Assembly: GCA_020073265.1 (NCBI GenBank)
Contig: JAIQFN010000027.1
Span: 1-64,000 of the forward strand
Direction: 5' to 3'
Origin: Terriglobia bacterium
GTDB lineage: Bacteria > Acidobacteriota > Terriglobia > Bryobacterales > Bryobacteraceae
DNA: 64,000 nucleotides
Shown here: in pieces, positions 17,034 through 28,278 of the stretch
Layout: each line of letters starts with the position of its first letter
Position numbering within the stretch: position 1 is the first letter of the stretch
Position numbers and translations under genes: made by a program
The notes under the pieces: model-generated
Told to the model about the DNA's origin: nothing
Database searches by the model: none
What the model saw: the letters and a program-made list of their open reading frames with translations, nothing else

Positions 17034-17933
17034 ATGGAAAAGCGCACTCTCGGCAAGACCGGCATGGACGTCACAGTTCTGGGATTCGGAGCCGCCGAAA
17101 TCGGCTTCCGCGGCGTCCCGCAGGATACCGTCGACCGGTTGATCAACGGCGCGCTGGACGCCGGGCTGAACGTCATCGATACCGCCGAATGCTATCCCGC
17201 AAGCGAGGAGAAGATTGGCCAGGCCGTGTCGGCGCGGCGCAGCGAATATTTCCTGTTCACCAAGTGCGGGCATGACGGCGTCAGTGCATCGTCTGGCGAT
17301 CATTGGAATCTGGAAAAGATGGCCCAGCACGTGGACCGCAGTCTCCAGCGCCTCCGCACCGACCGCGTAGACCTTCTGCAGTTGCATAGTTGCTCGGAGG
17401 CGCAATTGCGCCAGGGCGACGTGATCGACGTCGTGCGGCGCGCGCGCGACGCCGGCAAGACGCGCTACATCGGCTATAGCGGCGACGGACACGCGGCCCT
17501 GTATGCGGTGGAATCGGGCGCCTTCGATACCTTGCAGATCTCGGTCAGCATCGCCGATCAGGAAGCCATCGAACTGGTGCTGCCCGCCGCCCGGGCGCGC
17601 GGCATGGGCGTGATCGCCAAGCGCCCCATCGCGAACGCGGTCTGGAAGGAGTCCTCGAAACCCGATCCTTACTACCAGACCTACTGGGAGCGGGTTCAGC
17701 GGCTGGACTACGATTTCCTGAAAGCCGAAATGCCACAGGCCGTCGCCGTCGCGCTGCGGTTCACGCTCTCGTGCGAAGGCGTCCACACCGCCATCGTCGG
17801 CACCACCCAGCCGGACCGCTGGCGTCAGAACGCCGATCTCCTGAAGGCCGGACCTCTGGACGCCCCGCATTTCCAGACCATTCGTTCCCGCTGGAAATCG
17901 GTCGCCCAGCCCGATTGGATCGGCCAGACCTGA
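17034..17933 (+). CDS. Aldo/keto reductase
   Basis: A 299-residue NAD(P)H-dependent oxidoreductase with the (beta/alpha)8 aldo/keto reductase fold. The catalytic tetrad is complete: Asp49 and Tyr54 (NVIDTAECYP), Lys77 (FLFTKCG) and His118 (LLQLHSC). GKTGMDVTVLGFGAAEIGF opens the protein as in the AKR11/12-like YghZ/YdhF-type enzymes, and HTAIVGTTQPDRWRQNADLL near the end is the cofactor-phosphate-binding stretch. It is 16 bases downstream of the preceding gene, on the same strand, and probably in the same transcript. The physiological carbonyl substrate is unknown. Confidence 0.9.
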   Translation: MEKRTLGKTGMDVTVLGFGAAEIGFRGVPQDTVDRLINGALDAGLNVIDTAECYPASEEKIGQAVSARRSEYFLFTKCGHDGVSASSGDHWNLEKMAQHVDRSLQRLRTDRVDLLQLHSCSEAQLRQGDVIDVVRRARDAGKTRYIGYSGDGHAALYAVESGAFDTLQISVSIADQEAIELVLPAARARGMGVIAKRPIANAVWKESSKPDPYYQTYWERVQRLDYDFLKAEMPQAVAVALRFTLSCEGVHTAIVGTTQPDRWRQNADLLKAGPLDAPHFQTIRSRWKSVAQPDWIGQT

Positions 17934-17976
17934 AGACGCCGAAGGCGCAGCGTATAATCGAATTGAGGATACTCGA

Positions 17977-18519
17977 GTGGCCTCCAGCTCCACCCGGCTC
18001 TTGACCTTCGCGGAGTTCGAGCAACTTCCGGATACCCAGCAGGGCTTCCGGTACGAACTTCGGCATGGAGAACTGTTCAAGGTGCCGCCTCCGAAACATC
18101 GTCACTTTCGAGTCCAACAGAACCTGCGAGAGCTACTGGCAAGGGCCGTAGGCGCGGCCGGCCTGGTTGCCACAGAGTTCGGATTCAAACCTCAACCAGA
18201 ACACCAATACTGGATCGCTGACGTGGCGTACGTCTCGCGCGCACGTTGGGATCGAATCCCCGAGAATGGCTATCTGGAGGGCGCGCCGGACCTGGTAGTT
18301 GAAGTCCTGTCGGGCTCCAACACCGCCGCTGAAATGCTCGACCGCCGCAATGTCTGCCTCGAAAACGGCGCGCTGGAGTTCTGGCTGGTCGACCCCGAAC
18401 ATCGCCAGGTAGAGGTCTCCACGCCCGACGGCCGCTCCATCACGTACAAGTCCGGCCAGGCGATTCCGTTGCTGGCCGCCCCCGGATCGCACATCCCGGT
18501 GGACGCCATATTTCAGTAG
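17977..18519 (+). CDS. Uma2-family (DUF820) PD-(D/E)XK nuclease-like protein
   Basis: A 180-residue protein of the Uma2/DUF820 family, which has a restriction-endonuclease-like fold and is widespread in cyanobacteria and acidobacteria. The order of motifs is LTFAEFEQLPD, YELRHGELFKV, QYWIADVAYVS (the acidic D of the core), GAPDLVVEVLSGSN (the E-x-L strand) and a terminal ALEFWLVDPEHRQVEVS. The start is a GTG at 17977. A TATAAT at 17953-17958 could be its -10 box, but no good -35 is seen. Biological role is unsettled for this family; many copies occur per genome, sometimes in mobile settings. Confidence 0.88.
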   Translation: MASSSTRLLTFAEFEQLPDTQQGFRYELRHGELFKVPPPKHRHFRVQQNLRELLARAVGAAGLVATEFGFKPQPEHQYWIADVAYVSRARWDRIPENGYLEGAPDLVVEVLSGSNTAAEMLDRRNVCLENGALEFWLVDPEHRQVEVSTPDGRSITYKSGQAIPLLAAPGSHIPVDAIFQ

Positions 18520-18612
18520 CCGGGCGAGCATTTGTGCTATATTGACTACCTGCGGGTCTGTGCTAGTCCGTTTTTCCAACCTCATAGGCGTTGAAATGAC
18601 AGGAGAGAGTTT

Positions 18613-18900
18613 ATGAACCTTCGTCCGCTCCACGACCGCGTACTCGTACGGCGACTGGAGGAACAGGAATCCGTGCGCGGCGGCATCATCATTCCCGACA
18701 CCGCCAAGGAAAAGCCCCAACAAGCCGAAGTGGTGGCAGTCGGCAACGGGAAGCTCCTCGACGACGGCCAGCGCGTCGCTGTCGAAGTGAAGGCCGGCGA
18801 TCGCATCTTGTTCGGCAAGTACTCCGGCTCCGACATCAGGATCGAAGGCCAGGAGTACCTGATCCTGCGGGAAGATGAGATCCTGGGGGTGCTGGGATGA
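18613..18900 (+). CDS. groES: Co-chaperonin GroES
   Basis: The 95-residue GroES (10 kDa chaperonin), lid of the GroEL folding chamber. [18 protein letters not shown], the mobile loop [26 protein letters not shown] and the C-terminal [14 protein letters not shown] are canonical. AGGAGAGAG precedes the ATG. No groEL follows: the next gene, overlapping by 4 bases (ATGA), encodes an OmpH-type chaperone. I looked for a CIRCE element (TTAGCACTC-N9-GAGTGCTAA) upstream and found none. Confidence 0.96.
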   Translation: MNLRPLHDRVLVRRLEEQESVRGGIIIPDTAKEKPQQAEVVAVGNGKLLDDGQRVAVEVKAGDRILFGKYSGSDIRIEGQEYLILREDEILGVLG

Positions 18901-19400
18901 GAAAGCTCGCTTGCATCCTGCTCGCCGCTATCGCCAGCGCCGGCATCGCGTCCGCCCAACTGAAGGTGGGCGTCCTGAACGCGCAGAAGGCCGTTCTCGA
19001 CACCGAAGACATCAAGAAGGCCCAGAAGGATCTGGAAGCCAGGTTCAAGCCTCGCCAGGACGAGATGGCCAAGCTCGAAAAAGAGATCCAGGATCTGCAG
19101 GCGCAGCTCCAGAGCGGCAAGCTGAACCAGTTGGGCGAGCAGGACGTCACCTCCCAAGGGCAGAAGAAGCAGCGTCAATTGCAGCGTCTGCAACAGGACC
19201 TGCAGGACGACGTCGATCGCGAACGCAACGACATCCTGGTGCGCGCCGGCACCCGCATGCAGGAGGTCATCAAGAAAGTGGCCGAGGAGAAGGGCCTGGA
19301 CCTGGTGGTCGACAGCACCAACACGCACTACTTCAAGCCGGCTTTCGACATCACCAACGACGCGGTGGCGGCTTACAACAAAGCTTATCCGGTAAAATGA
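18897..19400 (+). CDS. OmpH/Skp-family periplasmic chaperone
   Basis: A 167-residue exported protein with a signal peptide ([21 protein letters not shown]) and the OmpH fold: a beta start ([26 protein letters not shown]), two long charged coiled-coil arms (about residues 45-115, rich in Gln/Lys/Glu) and a C-terminal [17 protein letters not shown] strand. Skp-type proteins carry unfolded outer-membrane proteins across the periplasm. The ATG overlaps the groES stop, so a cytoplasmic and a periplasmic folding helper are translated together. Skp is more often found next to bamA or lpxD, neither of which is here. Confidence 0.88.
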   Translation: MRKLACILLAAIASAGIASAQLKVGVLNAQKAVLDTEDIKKAQKDLEARFKPRQDEMAKLEKEIQDLQAQLQSGKLNQLGEQDVTSQGQKKQRQLQRLQQDLQDDVDRERNDILVRAGTRMQEVIKKVAEEKGLDLVVDSTNTHYFKPAFDITNDAVAAYNKAYPVK

Positions 19401-19409
19401 TGTAGGCCG

Positions 19410-19904
19410 ATGTCCAGCTATCTGGAAGCCTACGGAGCTGCCGAAGAACAGCACTCAAGACGGGTTCGGCTGGTCAAGTTCGTCTCGATTGGCTTGGCCG
19501 TTGTCGTGATCGTCGGCGGTACGTTCTTTGCGATCTTCCGCAATCACTCCGAAGAGCGGCAAATCAACTCCTTCGTCGATCTGCTGCGCCGGCACGACTT
19601 TGCGGCCGCCTACCGGATGTGGGGCTGCACCGATACGCATCCGTGCCCGGGCTACACGTTCCAAAAATTCCAAGAAGACTGGGGTCCCGCGAGCACGCAC
19701 GCCGATGAGTCGACCGCCCAGATCGGGTTGTCGCAATCCTGCGGATCGGGAGTGGTCATCCGGCTGGACTACCAGGGGTCCGAGGAGCCGATCGCGCTAT
19801 GGGTGGAACGCGACACCGGCATCGTCAGCTTTGCTCCCTGGGCCGAATGTCCGGGCCGTCACCTGCGCTTGGGCGCCTGGCTCAAATCGCTGTTCGGCCG
19901 CTAA
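19410..19904 (+). CDS. Single-pass membrane protein of unknown function
   Basis: A 164-residue protein with a short cytoplasmic segment (MSSYLEAYGAAEEQHSRRVR), one transmembrane helix (LVKFVSIGLAVVVIVGGTFFAIF, about 22-44) and an extracytoplasmic domain containing four cysteines. YRMWGCTDTHPCPGYTFQKFQEDWG stands out, and the NSFVDLLRRHDFAAAYRMW stretch resembles the NTF2-like or DUF4878-type extracytoplasmic folds. It follows the OmpH gene by 9 bases and is probably in the same transcript. No family-level function can be given. Its stop overlaps the stop of the convergent dehydrogenase gene. Confidence 0.75.
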   Translation: MSSYLEAYGAAEEQHSRRVRLVKFVSIGLAVVVIVGGTFFAIFRNHSEERQINSFVDLLRRHDFAAAYRMWGCTDTHPCPGYTFQKFQEDWGPASTHADESTAQIGLSQSCGSGVVIRLDYQGSEEPIALWVERDTGIVSFAPWAECPGRHLRLGAWLKSLFGR

Positions 19905-20926
19905 GGCACCACCACCACTTTGCCGAACTGCTCCTTGTTCTCCAGGTGCTGATGCGCGGCGGCGATTTCCTGCATCGGATAGACGCGGTCCACCACCGGC
20001 TTCAGTTTGCCCTGAAAGACGAACTTGAGCACTCGATGCAGTTCGCCCAGCGTTCCCATGAAGGACCCCAGCAGCGCCTGGTGCTTGGTGAACAGCGGAC
20101 GCAGGTCCAGCTTGACGTCGTAGCCGGTGGTGATCCCGCAGGTGACCCAGCGTCCGCCGGAGGCCAGGCTGGCGGTGCTCCCGGCGAATGTCGCCGCGCC
20201 CACGTGCTCGAAGACCACATCCACGCCGCGCTTGCCGGTGAAGCTCTTGACCTCGGCCGCGATGTCCTGCTTGTAGTGATCGATCACGTGATCGGCGCCC
20301 AGCGCCTTGGCTTTGGCCATCTTGGTCTCGCCCCCGGCGGTCGCGATCACGCGGCAGTGAAACAGCTTCGCGAGTTGCACGGCTGCCATGCCGACACCGC
20401 TCGAAGCGGCCAGCACCAATACGTCCTCGCCCGCCTGGAGTCCCGCGCGGCCGAACAGCATGTGCCAGGCTGTGAGAAAAACCAGCGGCGCGGCGGCGGC
20501 TTCCTCGAAGCCCAGGCTGTCGGGAATGGGAATGACGGCGTACTCGGGCGCGGTAATGTACTCGCGGTTGCCGCCCAGCACGCCGCTTCCGAACAGGGTG
20601 TATTGGCGGCACTGGTTGTCGTTGCCCGAAACGCATTGCTCGCATTGCCGGCAGCTCACGCCCGGCGCGAGCAGCACGCGTTGGCCGGGCTTCACTCGCC
20701 AGCACAGCTCGCCGACCGCGGTCACTTCACCGGAAATGTCGCTGCCTAAAATGTGCGGCAGCGTTTTCACCTTCGGCAGCCCCTGCCGTATCCAAAGATC
20801 CAGATGGTTCAGCGCGCAGGCCTTCACGCGCAACAGGACTTCATTCGGTTTAGGAGTGGGGACCTCGATGTCTTCATACTTCAAGACTTCCGGCCCGCCG
20901 TATTCGTGGATTCTGACGGCTTTCAT
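19901..20926 (-). CDS. Zinc-binding alcohol dehydrogenase / quinone oxidoreductase family protein
   Basis: A 341-residue medium-chain dehydrogenase/reductase. The N-terminal GroES-like domain contains HILGSDISGEV and a structural-zinc lobe with four cysteines (Cys92, Cys95, Cys98, Cys106 in SCRQCEQC..NDNQC). The Rossmann domain has VLVLAASSGVGMAAVQLAKL and a KAKALGADHVID stretch typical of NADPH-type members. It ends in HQHLENKEQFGKVVVVP. Substrate is unknown; likely an alcohol, enone or quinone. The gene is on the minus strand and converges with the previous gene, with a 4-base overlap of the two stop codons. Confidence 0.9.
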   Translation of the reverse strand: MKAVRIHEYGGPEVLKYEDIEVPTPKPNEVLLRVKACALNHLDLWIRQGLPKVKTLPHILGSDISGEVTAVGELCWRVKPGQRVLLAPGVSCRQCEQCVSGNDNQCRQYTLFGSGVLGGNREYITAPEYAVIPIPDSLGFEEAAAAPLVFLTAWHMLFGRAGLQAGEDVLVLAASSGVGMAAVQLAKLFHCRVIATAGGETKMAKAKALGADHVIDHYKQDIAAEVKSFTGKRGVDVVFEHVGAATFAGSTASLASGGRWVTCGITTGYDVKLDLRPLFTKHQALLGSFMGTLGELHRVLKFVFQGKLKPVVDRVYPMQEIAAAHQHLENKEQFGKVVVVP

Positions 20927-21004
20927 AGTCGAGTTTTCTATGATAGCGCGTCAGCCACAACTTGGTATTCTCTTTCAGACTCACGTATTCTTTAAGCGGA
21001 TGCA

Positions 21005-21295
21005 ATGTCGCTGGTCTTTGAATCGGACCAAGGCAAGGCTTGTGCGAATCTCCGCAAACACGGCATAACCTTTGATGAAGCGTCGTCAGCCTTCGATGAC
21101 CCATTCGCCCGGATCTTCGTGGACGAGGATCACTCCGGTGAGGAACTGCGCGAGATTCTCGTCGGCCATTCCACGGCAAATAGACTTCTGCTGGTGTGCT
21201 TTCGGGAAATGACCAAGGACCACATCCGGATTGTGAGCGCCCGACAGGCCACAAAGAAGGAGCAACACGACTATGAAGAGAACGTCATCAGCTAA
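21005..21295 (+). CDS. brnT: BrnT-family toxin
   Basis: A 96-residue ribonuclease-type toxin of the BrnT family (RelE-like fold, mRNA cleavage). Family landmarks are visible: FESDQGKACANLRKHGITFDEASSAFDDP, EELREILVGHS, LLLVCFRE and the C-terminal IRIVSARQATKKEQHDYEE. It precedes its antitoxin and overlaps it by 23 bases, the toxin-first order usual for brnTA. The pair sits between two minus-strand genes and is transcribed on the plus strand, apparently as an isolated module. Confidence 0.9.
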   Translation: MSLVFESDQGKACANLRKHGITFDEASSAFDDPFARIFVDEDHSGEELREILVGHSTANRLLLVCFREMTKDHIRIVSARQATKKEQHDYEENVIS

Positions 21296-21446
21296 GAAGA
21301 CGACCACTACGGAGGCGGGCGAAATGCGGCCCGAATACAACTTCGATTACGCGAAGTCGAAACCCAATCGCTTCGCGAAGAAGACTCAAACCAAAATGCC
21401 GAAGCCGCACAAAGCTTCAACCGCGTTGCCGGCGCGGAGTCGATGA
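21273..21446 (+). CDS. brnA: BrnA-like antitoxin
   Basis: A 57-residue basic protein beginning MKRTSSAKKTTTTE and containing MRPEYNFDYAKSKPNRFAKK, the motif seen in short antitoxins that partner BrnT/HigB-type toxins (D/E-M-R-x-E-Y-x-F). It starts within the last codons of brnT and would bind and neutralise that toxin. It is shorter than typical BrnA, and the canonical ribbon-helix-helix DNA-binding part is not obvious, so autoregulation may be weak or use other sequence. Confidence 0.75.
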   Translation: MKRTSSAKKTTTTEAGEMRPEYNFDYAKSKPNRFAKKTQTKMPKPHKASTALPARSR

Positions 21447-21499
21447 ACTCCGTGTAGCACCCTTGATGCCGCCGCTGCTGCCAGCAGCAAGACGGCGGC

Positions 21500-23329
21500 T
21501 CACCTGTACCCCGCCGCCTGCAGCTCGAACAACTCCGCGTAGCGTCCGCCCAACGCCACCAGTTGCTGGTGCGTGCCCTGCTCGATTACTTCGCCGCCGG
21601 CCAGAACCAGGATGCGGTCGGCCATCCGCACGGTCGAGAAGCGATGCGAAATCAGCACCGCCATCTTGTCGCGCGTCAGGTCGGCAAAGCGCAGGAACAC
21701 TTCGTACTCGGCGCGCGCGTCCAGGCTCGCGGTGGGTTCGTCCAGGATCAGCACCTGCGCATCGCGCATGTAGGCGCGCGCCAGTGCGATCTTCTGCCAC
21801 TGCCCGGCCGACAGATCCACGCCGTCCTCGAAACGCCGGCCCAGCATCTGCTCATATCCGCCGGCGAACTGCGCGATCAGCGGCTCGGCCAGGCTCTTGC
21901 GCGCCGCGCTCTCGATGCGCGCCTGATTCTCCAGCTCGTCGACTCTTCCCAGCCCGATGTTCTCGCGCGCCAGCATGTCGTAGCGCATGTAGTCCTGAAA
22001 GATCACGCCGATTTCGCCGCGCAGCGAGTCCACGTCGTACTCGCGCAGGTCGACGCCGTCCAGCAGGATCGCGCCCTCGGTAGGATCGTACAGCCGCGCC
22101 AGCAGCTTCACCAGCGTCGTCTTCCCCGCCCCGTTCTCGCCGATCAGCGCGATGCGTTCGCCCGCGTCGAAGCGGAAGCTCACGCCGCGAAGCACTCGCC
22201 GCTCCGACCCGGGATAGGCGAACGATACGCCGCGAAATTCGAAACCCGAGCGGATGGGCCGCGGCGCCACCAGCGCATCCGGCCCCGACACAATGCCGGG
22301 CTTGGTCTCGAAGAAATCGAAAAGATCCTTGATGTACAGCGCCTGTTCCGCGATGTTGTTGAGACTCGAGAACAGGTTCTCGATCAAGCTGCGCGAGCGC
22401 GCGAACGCCCCCACCAGAAACGTGAGCGATCCCACCGTGAGCGCGCCCGCCAGCGTCCGCATCAGGATCAAAACGTAGGCGCCGTAGTATCCTGCGGTCG
22501 GCAGCAGATTCAGCAGCGATCCGCTCACCGCCCGCTTAATGGCCAGCGACTTGTTCTCGCGATAGAAGCGATCGAACAGCACGCGCGACCTCTCGGCCAG
22601 ATACCGGCCCAGCCCGAAAATCTTCACCTCTTTCGCGCTCTGGTTGCTCGCGCCCAGCATGCGCAGATAATCCAGTTCGCGCCGCTCCGGCGTCCAGCGG
22701 TACAGGATCGAATAAGCCAGCATCGCGAAACGCGTTTCGCCCAGGAACGCCGGGATCACGGCCGCCACCAGCAGCACCAGAAACCAGGGTGAAAACGTCA
22801 CCACCGCCGCCGACAGCGACAGCAGCGTCAGGAACTGCTGGGCCATCCCGGCCAGCACCGCCAGCATGCCCAGCCGGGCCGTGGTCTGTCGCCGCGCCCG
22901 CTCCAGTTTGTCGTAGAAAACCGGGTCCTCGAACGAAACCAGGTCCAGATCCGCGGCATGTTCCATCAGGCGCAGGCTCACGTAGTTGGTGAACTTGTCG
23001 CCCAGCAGGCTGTCGCAAAGGTTGACTGCCCGCGAAAGCAGGTCGCTCAGCACCGCCAGCGTGATCTCATAGGCCAGCAGCACCCAGATCCGGTTCCCGC
23101 CCGTGGCATGGCCCGTAATCGACCGCACCACCTGGTCGATAATCAGCTTTCCCACCCAAAGCTGGACTACGGGAATCAAAGCCGCGACCAGGCGTAGTAC
23201 TACCGTCGCGCTGGTTACAGTCGCGCTGGTATCCCAGACCATTCGGAGCAGCGGAGGGACATTCCGGAGCGCCCGAATGCGGTCCCGCCAGGTAGCTGGC
23301 GCAGCGGCCTTGGGCTGATGAGGGTTCAA
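21500..23329 (-). CDS. ABC exporter half-transporter (membrane plus ATPase domains)
   Basis: A 609-residue exporter with a six-helix transmembrane domain (about residues 30-330) and a C-terminal nucleotide-binding domain (about 365-605). Walker A is GENGAGKTT, the signature is DLSAGQWQK, Walker B is VLILDEPTASLD, and the switch histidine is in AVLISHRFSTVR. The signature loop reads LSAGQ rather than LSGGQ. The start is a TTG at 23329 with a poor ribosome-binding site; the first ATG would remove about 29 residues. A perfect 28-bp palindrome lies 27 bases upstream and is a likely control site. Substrate unknown: multidrug, lipid or peptide export are all possible. Confidence 0.9.
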   Translation of the reverse strand: MNPHQPKAAAPATWRDRIRALRNVPPLLRMVWDTSATVTSATVVLRLVAALIPVVQLWVGKLIIDQVVRSITGHATGGNRIWVLLAYEITLAVLSDLLSRAVNLCDSLLGDKFTNYVSLRLMEHAADLDLVSFEDPVFYDKLERARRQTTARLGMLAVLAGMAQQFLTLLSLSAAVVTFSPWFLVLLVAAVIPAFLGETRFAMLAYSILYRWTPERRELDYLRMLGASNQSAKEVKIFGLGRYLAERSRVLFDRFYRENKSLAIKRAVSGSLLNLLPTAGYYGAYVLILMRTLAGALTVGSLTFLVGAFARSRSLIENLFSSLNNIAEQALYIKDLFDFFETKPGIVSGPDALVAPRPIRSGFEFRGVSFAYPGSERRVLRGVSFRFDAGERIALIGENGAGKTTLVKLLARLYDPTEGAILLDGVDLREYDVDSLRGEIGVIFQDYMRYDMLARENIGLGRVDELENQARIESAARKSLAEPLIAQFAGGYEQMLGRRFEDGVDLSAGQWQKIALARAYMRDAQVLILDEPTASLDARAEYEVFLRFADLTRDKMAVLISHRFSTVRMADRILVLAGGEVIEQGTHQQLVALGGRYAELFELQAAGYR

Positions 23330-23356
23330 ATTCCAGTGTAGTGCCGTCCGAGACAG

Positions 23357-23384
23357 GAATGCTCACCCCTAGGGGTGAGCATTC
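23357..23384. promoter_or_regulatory. 28-bp perfect palindrome upstream of the ABC exporter
   Basis: Two exact inverted half-sites of 14 bases (GAATGCTCACCCCT and its complement) with no gap, centred on CCTAGG. It begins 27 bases before the exporter start, where an operator would be expected. It could also form a strong hairpin in the mRNA leader. No T-tract follows, so it is not an intrinsic terminator. Confidence 0.8.
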
Positions 23385-23668
23385 GACATCATCTGCCTGA
23401 ATTTACAGGCCCCCTGTTCTACCAGGGCGATGTATGGGAGAATCAGATTCGACGGAAACGCAGCCGTCAAAACCTGTTTGTGATTCAGATGATAGGGCGA
23501 GCAAGGTCGTGAGTCAAGTGAAAAACTGGCGGACTCGAAATAGCACATACGTTATTGATTTATAAAGCACTTGCAGACTAAAGTCGGTTTACGAAATTCT
23601 GTGCAAGTCCTGTGGAATTCCGGTGGAAGCCAGCTCGCTTGGTTTCTAAGATGGAGAAATCCGGGGAG
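23385..23668. other. Intergenic region without a recognised gene
   Basis: This stretch lies between the palindrome and the end of the DUF6599-like gene on the minus strand. It is more AT-rich than its neighbours, particularly at 23540-23600 (CATACGTTATTGATTTATAA). I see no open frame with a ribosome-binding site, no tRNA and no repeat. It probably holds the exporter promoter. Confidence 0.5.
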
Positions 23669-24564
23669 TTATTTGCCGCCCAGACGCAGCGTCGTCAGCG
23701 CGGTGCCAGCATCTGAATAGCCAAACCTTCGGGCGACCAAACGCAGCAACCCGAAGGCCAGTCCGGACACCAGACAGAAGCCTAGAACAATGCCCGCCAG
23801 CGTCAGAATCCCCAATACCATCTTGGCCGCCGTCTCGGGCTTGATCACCAGGGGAAGCGGCTCGTTCCAGGAAACGGACGCCTGGTAGTTCACCTGGGAA
23901 AGCAGCTTTTGGGCCTCGGCCGCGTCAGCCGGGGCCCCGTTGTCCGGCGGAAGCACCACCGCCACCAAGGGACCGGTTCGCTTCACCGCCGCCCCGGGAA
24001 TCCCTTCGTAGGGGCCGGTCTGTTGCCGCGCGATCTGGGGCGTCGGATACGAAAATACGGCCAGGACCAGCTCGCCCTTAGGCGAATGATAGCGGGCCGT
24101 CATGCCTTCGGTTCCGAACTGGAGCGCCACCGCCGACTCACGGATCTGCGGCAGGTTGGCGTGCAATCCGGCCGGCCCCATGATGTAGCGTTCCGAGTGG
24201 GCGATCATCCCCTTAGCTGGCAGATAGCTCTTCAGCAGCGGCATCGGCGCGTGCGAAATGCGTGGCAGCGCGTCGGCCAGGCTGGCCAGATTCTTGGGGC
24301 ACTTTCCCGAACACGTGATCATGTAGTTGCCCACCAGCAGCGGATGCTCGCTGCTTTCGAGCGAGGCCGCGTATGCGCCGGTCGTATCCTTGTAGCGCGA
24401 AGCTTGAACTTTGAACGCGCCGTAATCGGCTTCTTCGGCCGCGTCACGCCCGTATTCGTCCAGGCCGGTGGCAGGCACTTCCGCAGCTGACTTCCGATCG
24501 TACGTGGCCAAGTGCTCGGGCCAGATCGCAGCGCCGGCGGAAGAGACGACGAAAACGGCGAGAA

Positions 24565-24580
<16 letters not shown>
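23669..24580 (-). CDS. DUF6599-like exported/membrane protein
   Basis: A 303-residue protein with an N-terminal signal peptide ([17 protein letters not shown]), an extracytoplasmic domain and a C-terminal transmembrane helix (about residues 255-280, [25 protein letters not shown]). The domain begins [13 protein letters not shown] and has GAYAASLE, a CSGKC pair and [17 protein letters not shown]; such proteins (DUF6599) are common in acidobacteria. The ATG at 24580 overlaps the 3' end of secA by 16 bases, so it is translated after secA from the same transcript. A longer start at 24607 would put nine charged residues before the signal. Function unknown. Confidence 0.78.
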
Positions 24581-27417
<2,837 letters not shown>

Positions 27418-27505
27418 AGGGAGCTGCTGTTACCATTCTAGCGTGGCTGGCGCATTCGTGCGTTGCGGCGGCACGAGCGCAGGTGGCGCGCCGGAAGGTA
27501 GTGCG

Positions 27506-27901
27506 CTAAATCTGTGCGCCTGGGGTACCTCTAAACCCACCAACTATCCAGGAGCCAAGCGCCATTAGCCCTCTGATGCATCCGTAGATGATGAGGGGAG
27601 GAACGAAAAGTGCCACCGGAACTTCCCACAGTAAATTCCAGTCGCGATACAGCGTTAGCACGCCGTACAATTCTTGATCCTTTTTAATCGTGGCATTTAG
27701 TTGCGCGTAACACGTTTCATGGCCATCCGCAGCGGGAGCGTCCTCACAGAGACGGTAATAAGCTTGAGCCAAACTGAAAGCGTCCTTGCGCTGTTGGACC
27801 GCCAAGAATAATGGGAATGCGACAACCCCGAATGCATAGACAATCCAGACAACAAATCCGATGCGCCTGAATCCGCGCCTGTAGTTCATGGGCGTGAGCA
27901 T
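27506..27901 (-). CDS. Small two-helix membrane protein
   Basis: A protein of about 131 residues with two transmembrane helices (IGFVVWIVYAFGVVAFPLFLAV and EVPVALFVPPLIIYGCIRGLMAL) flanking an extracytoplasmic loop. The loop carries two cysteines (LCEDAPAADGHETCYAQLNATIKKDQ) that could form a disulphide. No family is recognised. The start is uncertain between an ATG at 27901 (MLTPMNYRR), one at 27889 and one at 27931; I took 27901, which has a GGA eight bases upstream. It reads in the same direction as secA, 88 bases upstream of it. Confidence 0.6.
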   Translation of the reverse strand: MLTPMNYRRGFRRIGFVVWIVYAFGVVAFPLFLAVQQRKDAFSLAQAYYRLCEDAPAADGHETCYAQLNATIKKDQELYGVLTLYRDWNLLWEVPVALFVPPLIIYGCIRGLMALGSWIVGGFRGTPGAQI

Positions 27902-28049
27902 ATCACGTCCATTCAGACAGCTCGACTCCATGCCCGGTGGGCAGCGCTCTAGATGTGTATCTCTGTCCTAGGCGCTTTCTTTCTTGGCTAGGCGTTTTCG
28001 GAGGATCTGAACGAACACGCTTACGTCGACGTCAAAGCGCTCAAGAACT
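27902..28049. other. Intergenic region, no clear gene
   Basis: On the minus strand this follows the possible small gene at 28050-28184. One open frame reads HEVLERFDVDVSVFVQILRKRLAKKESA but has no start codon or ribosome-binding site of its own, so it could be the frame-shifted tail of something longer. Two TCCTAGGCG/TGGCTAGGCG-like words repeat near 27970-27995. Nothing else is recognisable. Confidence 0.4.
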
Positions 28050-28184
28050 TCATGACTCTAGTTTACAGCAACAGGCTTGCTGTTTCAAAGAGCTATGTTG
28101 TGGTAACTCGACGGTCAGGATCAGCGCCCCGATTTCGAGCCGGATGCTGATCCCACGCCGTCGGCGTGTGACGATCAGTCGCAT
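28050..28184 (-). CDS. Possible small protein (44 residues)
   Basis: Reads MRLIVTRRRRGISIRLEIGA, then LILTVELPQHSS and a cysteine cluster ACCCK. The ATG has AAGGAGA seven bases upstream, which is the main reason for listing it. The frame lies 92 bases after the HTH gene on the same strand and could be its partner. Composition is ordinary, and I recognise no relatives; a chance frame remains possible. Confidence 0.35.
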   Translation of the reverse strand: MRLIVTRRRRGISIRLEIGALILTVELPQHSSLKQQACCCKLES

Positions 28185-28250
28185 TCTGTCTCCTTTCGCT
28201 TACCAGCATAGGCAATGGACAGAAAATAAACGTCTTACATCGTCGTAGCG

Positions 28251-28278
28251 TGTCTCGCTTTGTGTCTCACTTTGTCTC
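28251..28278. repeat. Three short TGTCTC direct repeats
   Basis: TGTCTC occurs at 28251, 28263 and 28273, embedded in a repeated TGTCTCRCTTTG word with 10-12 base spacing, straddling the stop codon of the HTH gene. The near-helical spacing resembles binding arrays for a DNA-binding protein. Confidence 0.5.

Noticed and set aside
18520-18612. CIRCE or other heat-shock operator before groES
   Set aside because: No TTAGCACTC-N9-GAGTGCTAA match; only loose fragments such as GTGCTA are present.
23321-23340. Sequence like a tRNA T-arm (GGTTCAAATTCC)
   Set aside because: No matching acceptor stem or other arms are found around it, and it overlaps the exporter start.
27440-27495. Possible degenerate REP-A copy between secA and the small membrane protein gene
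   Set aside because: It shares GTGGC..GCGCATTCGTGCGT with the family, but the second hairpin is gone; similarity could be chance in GC-rich sequence.
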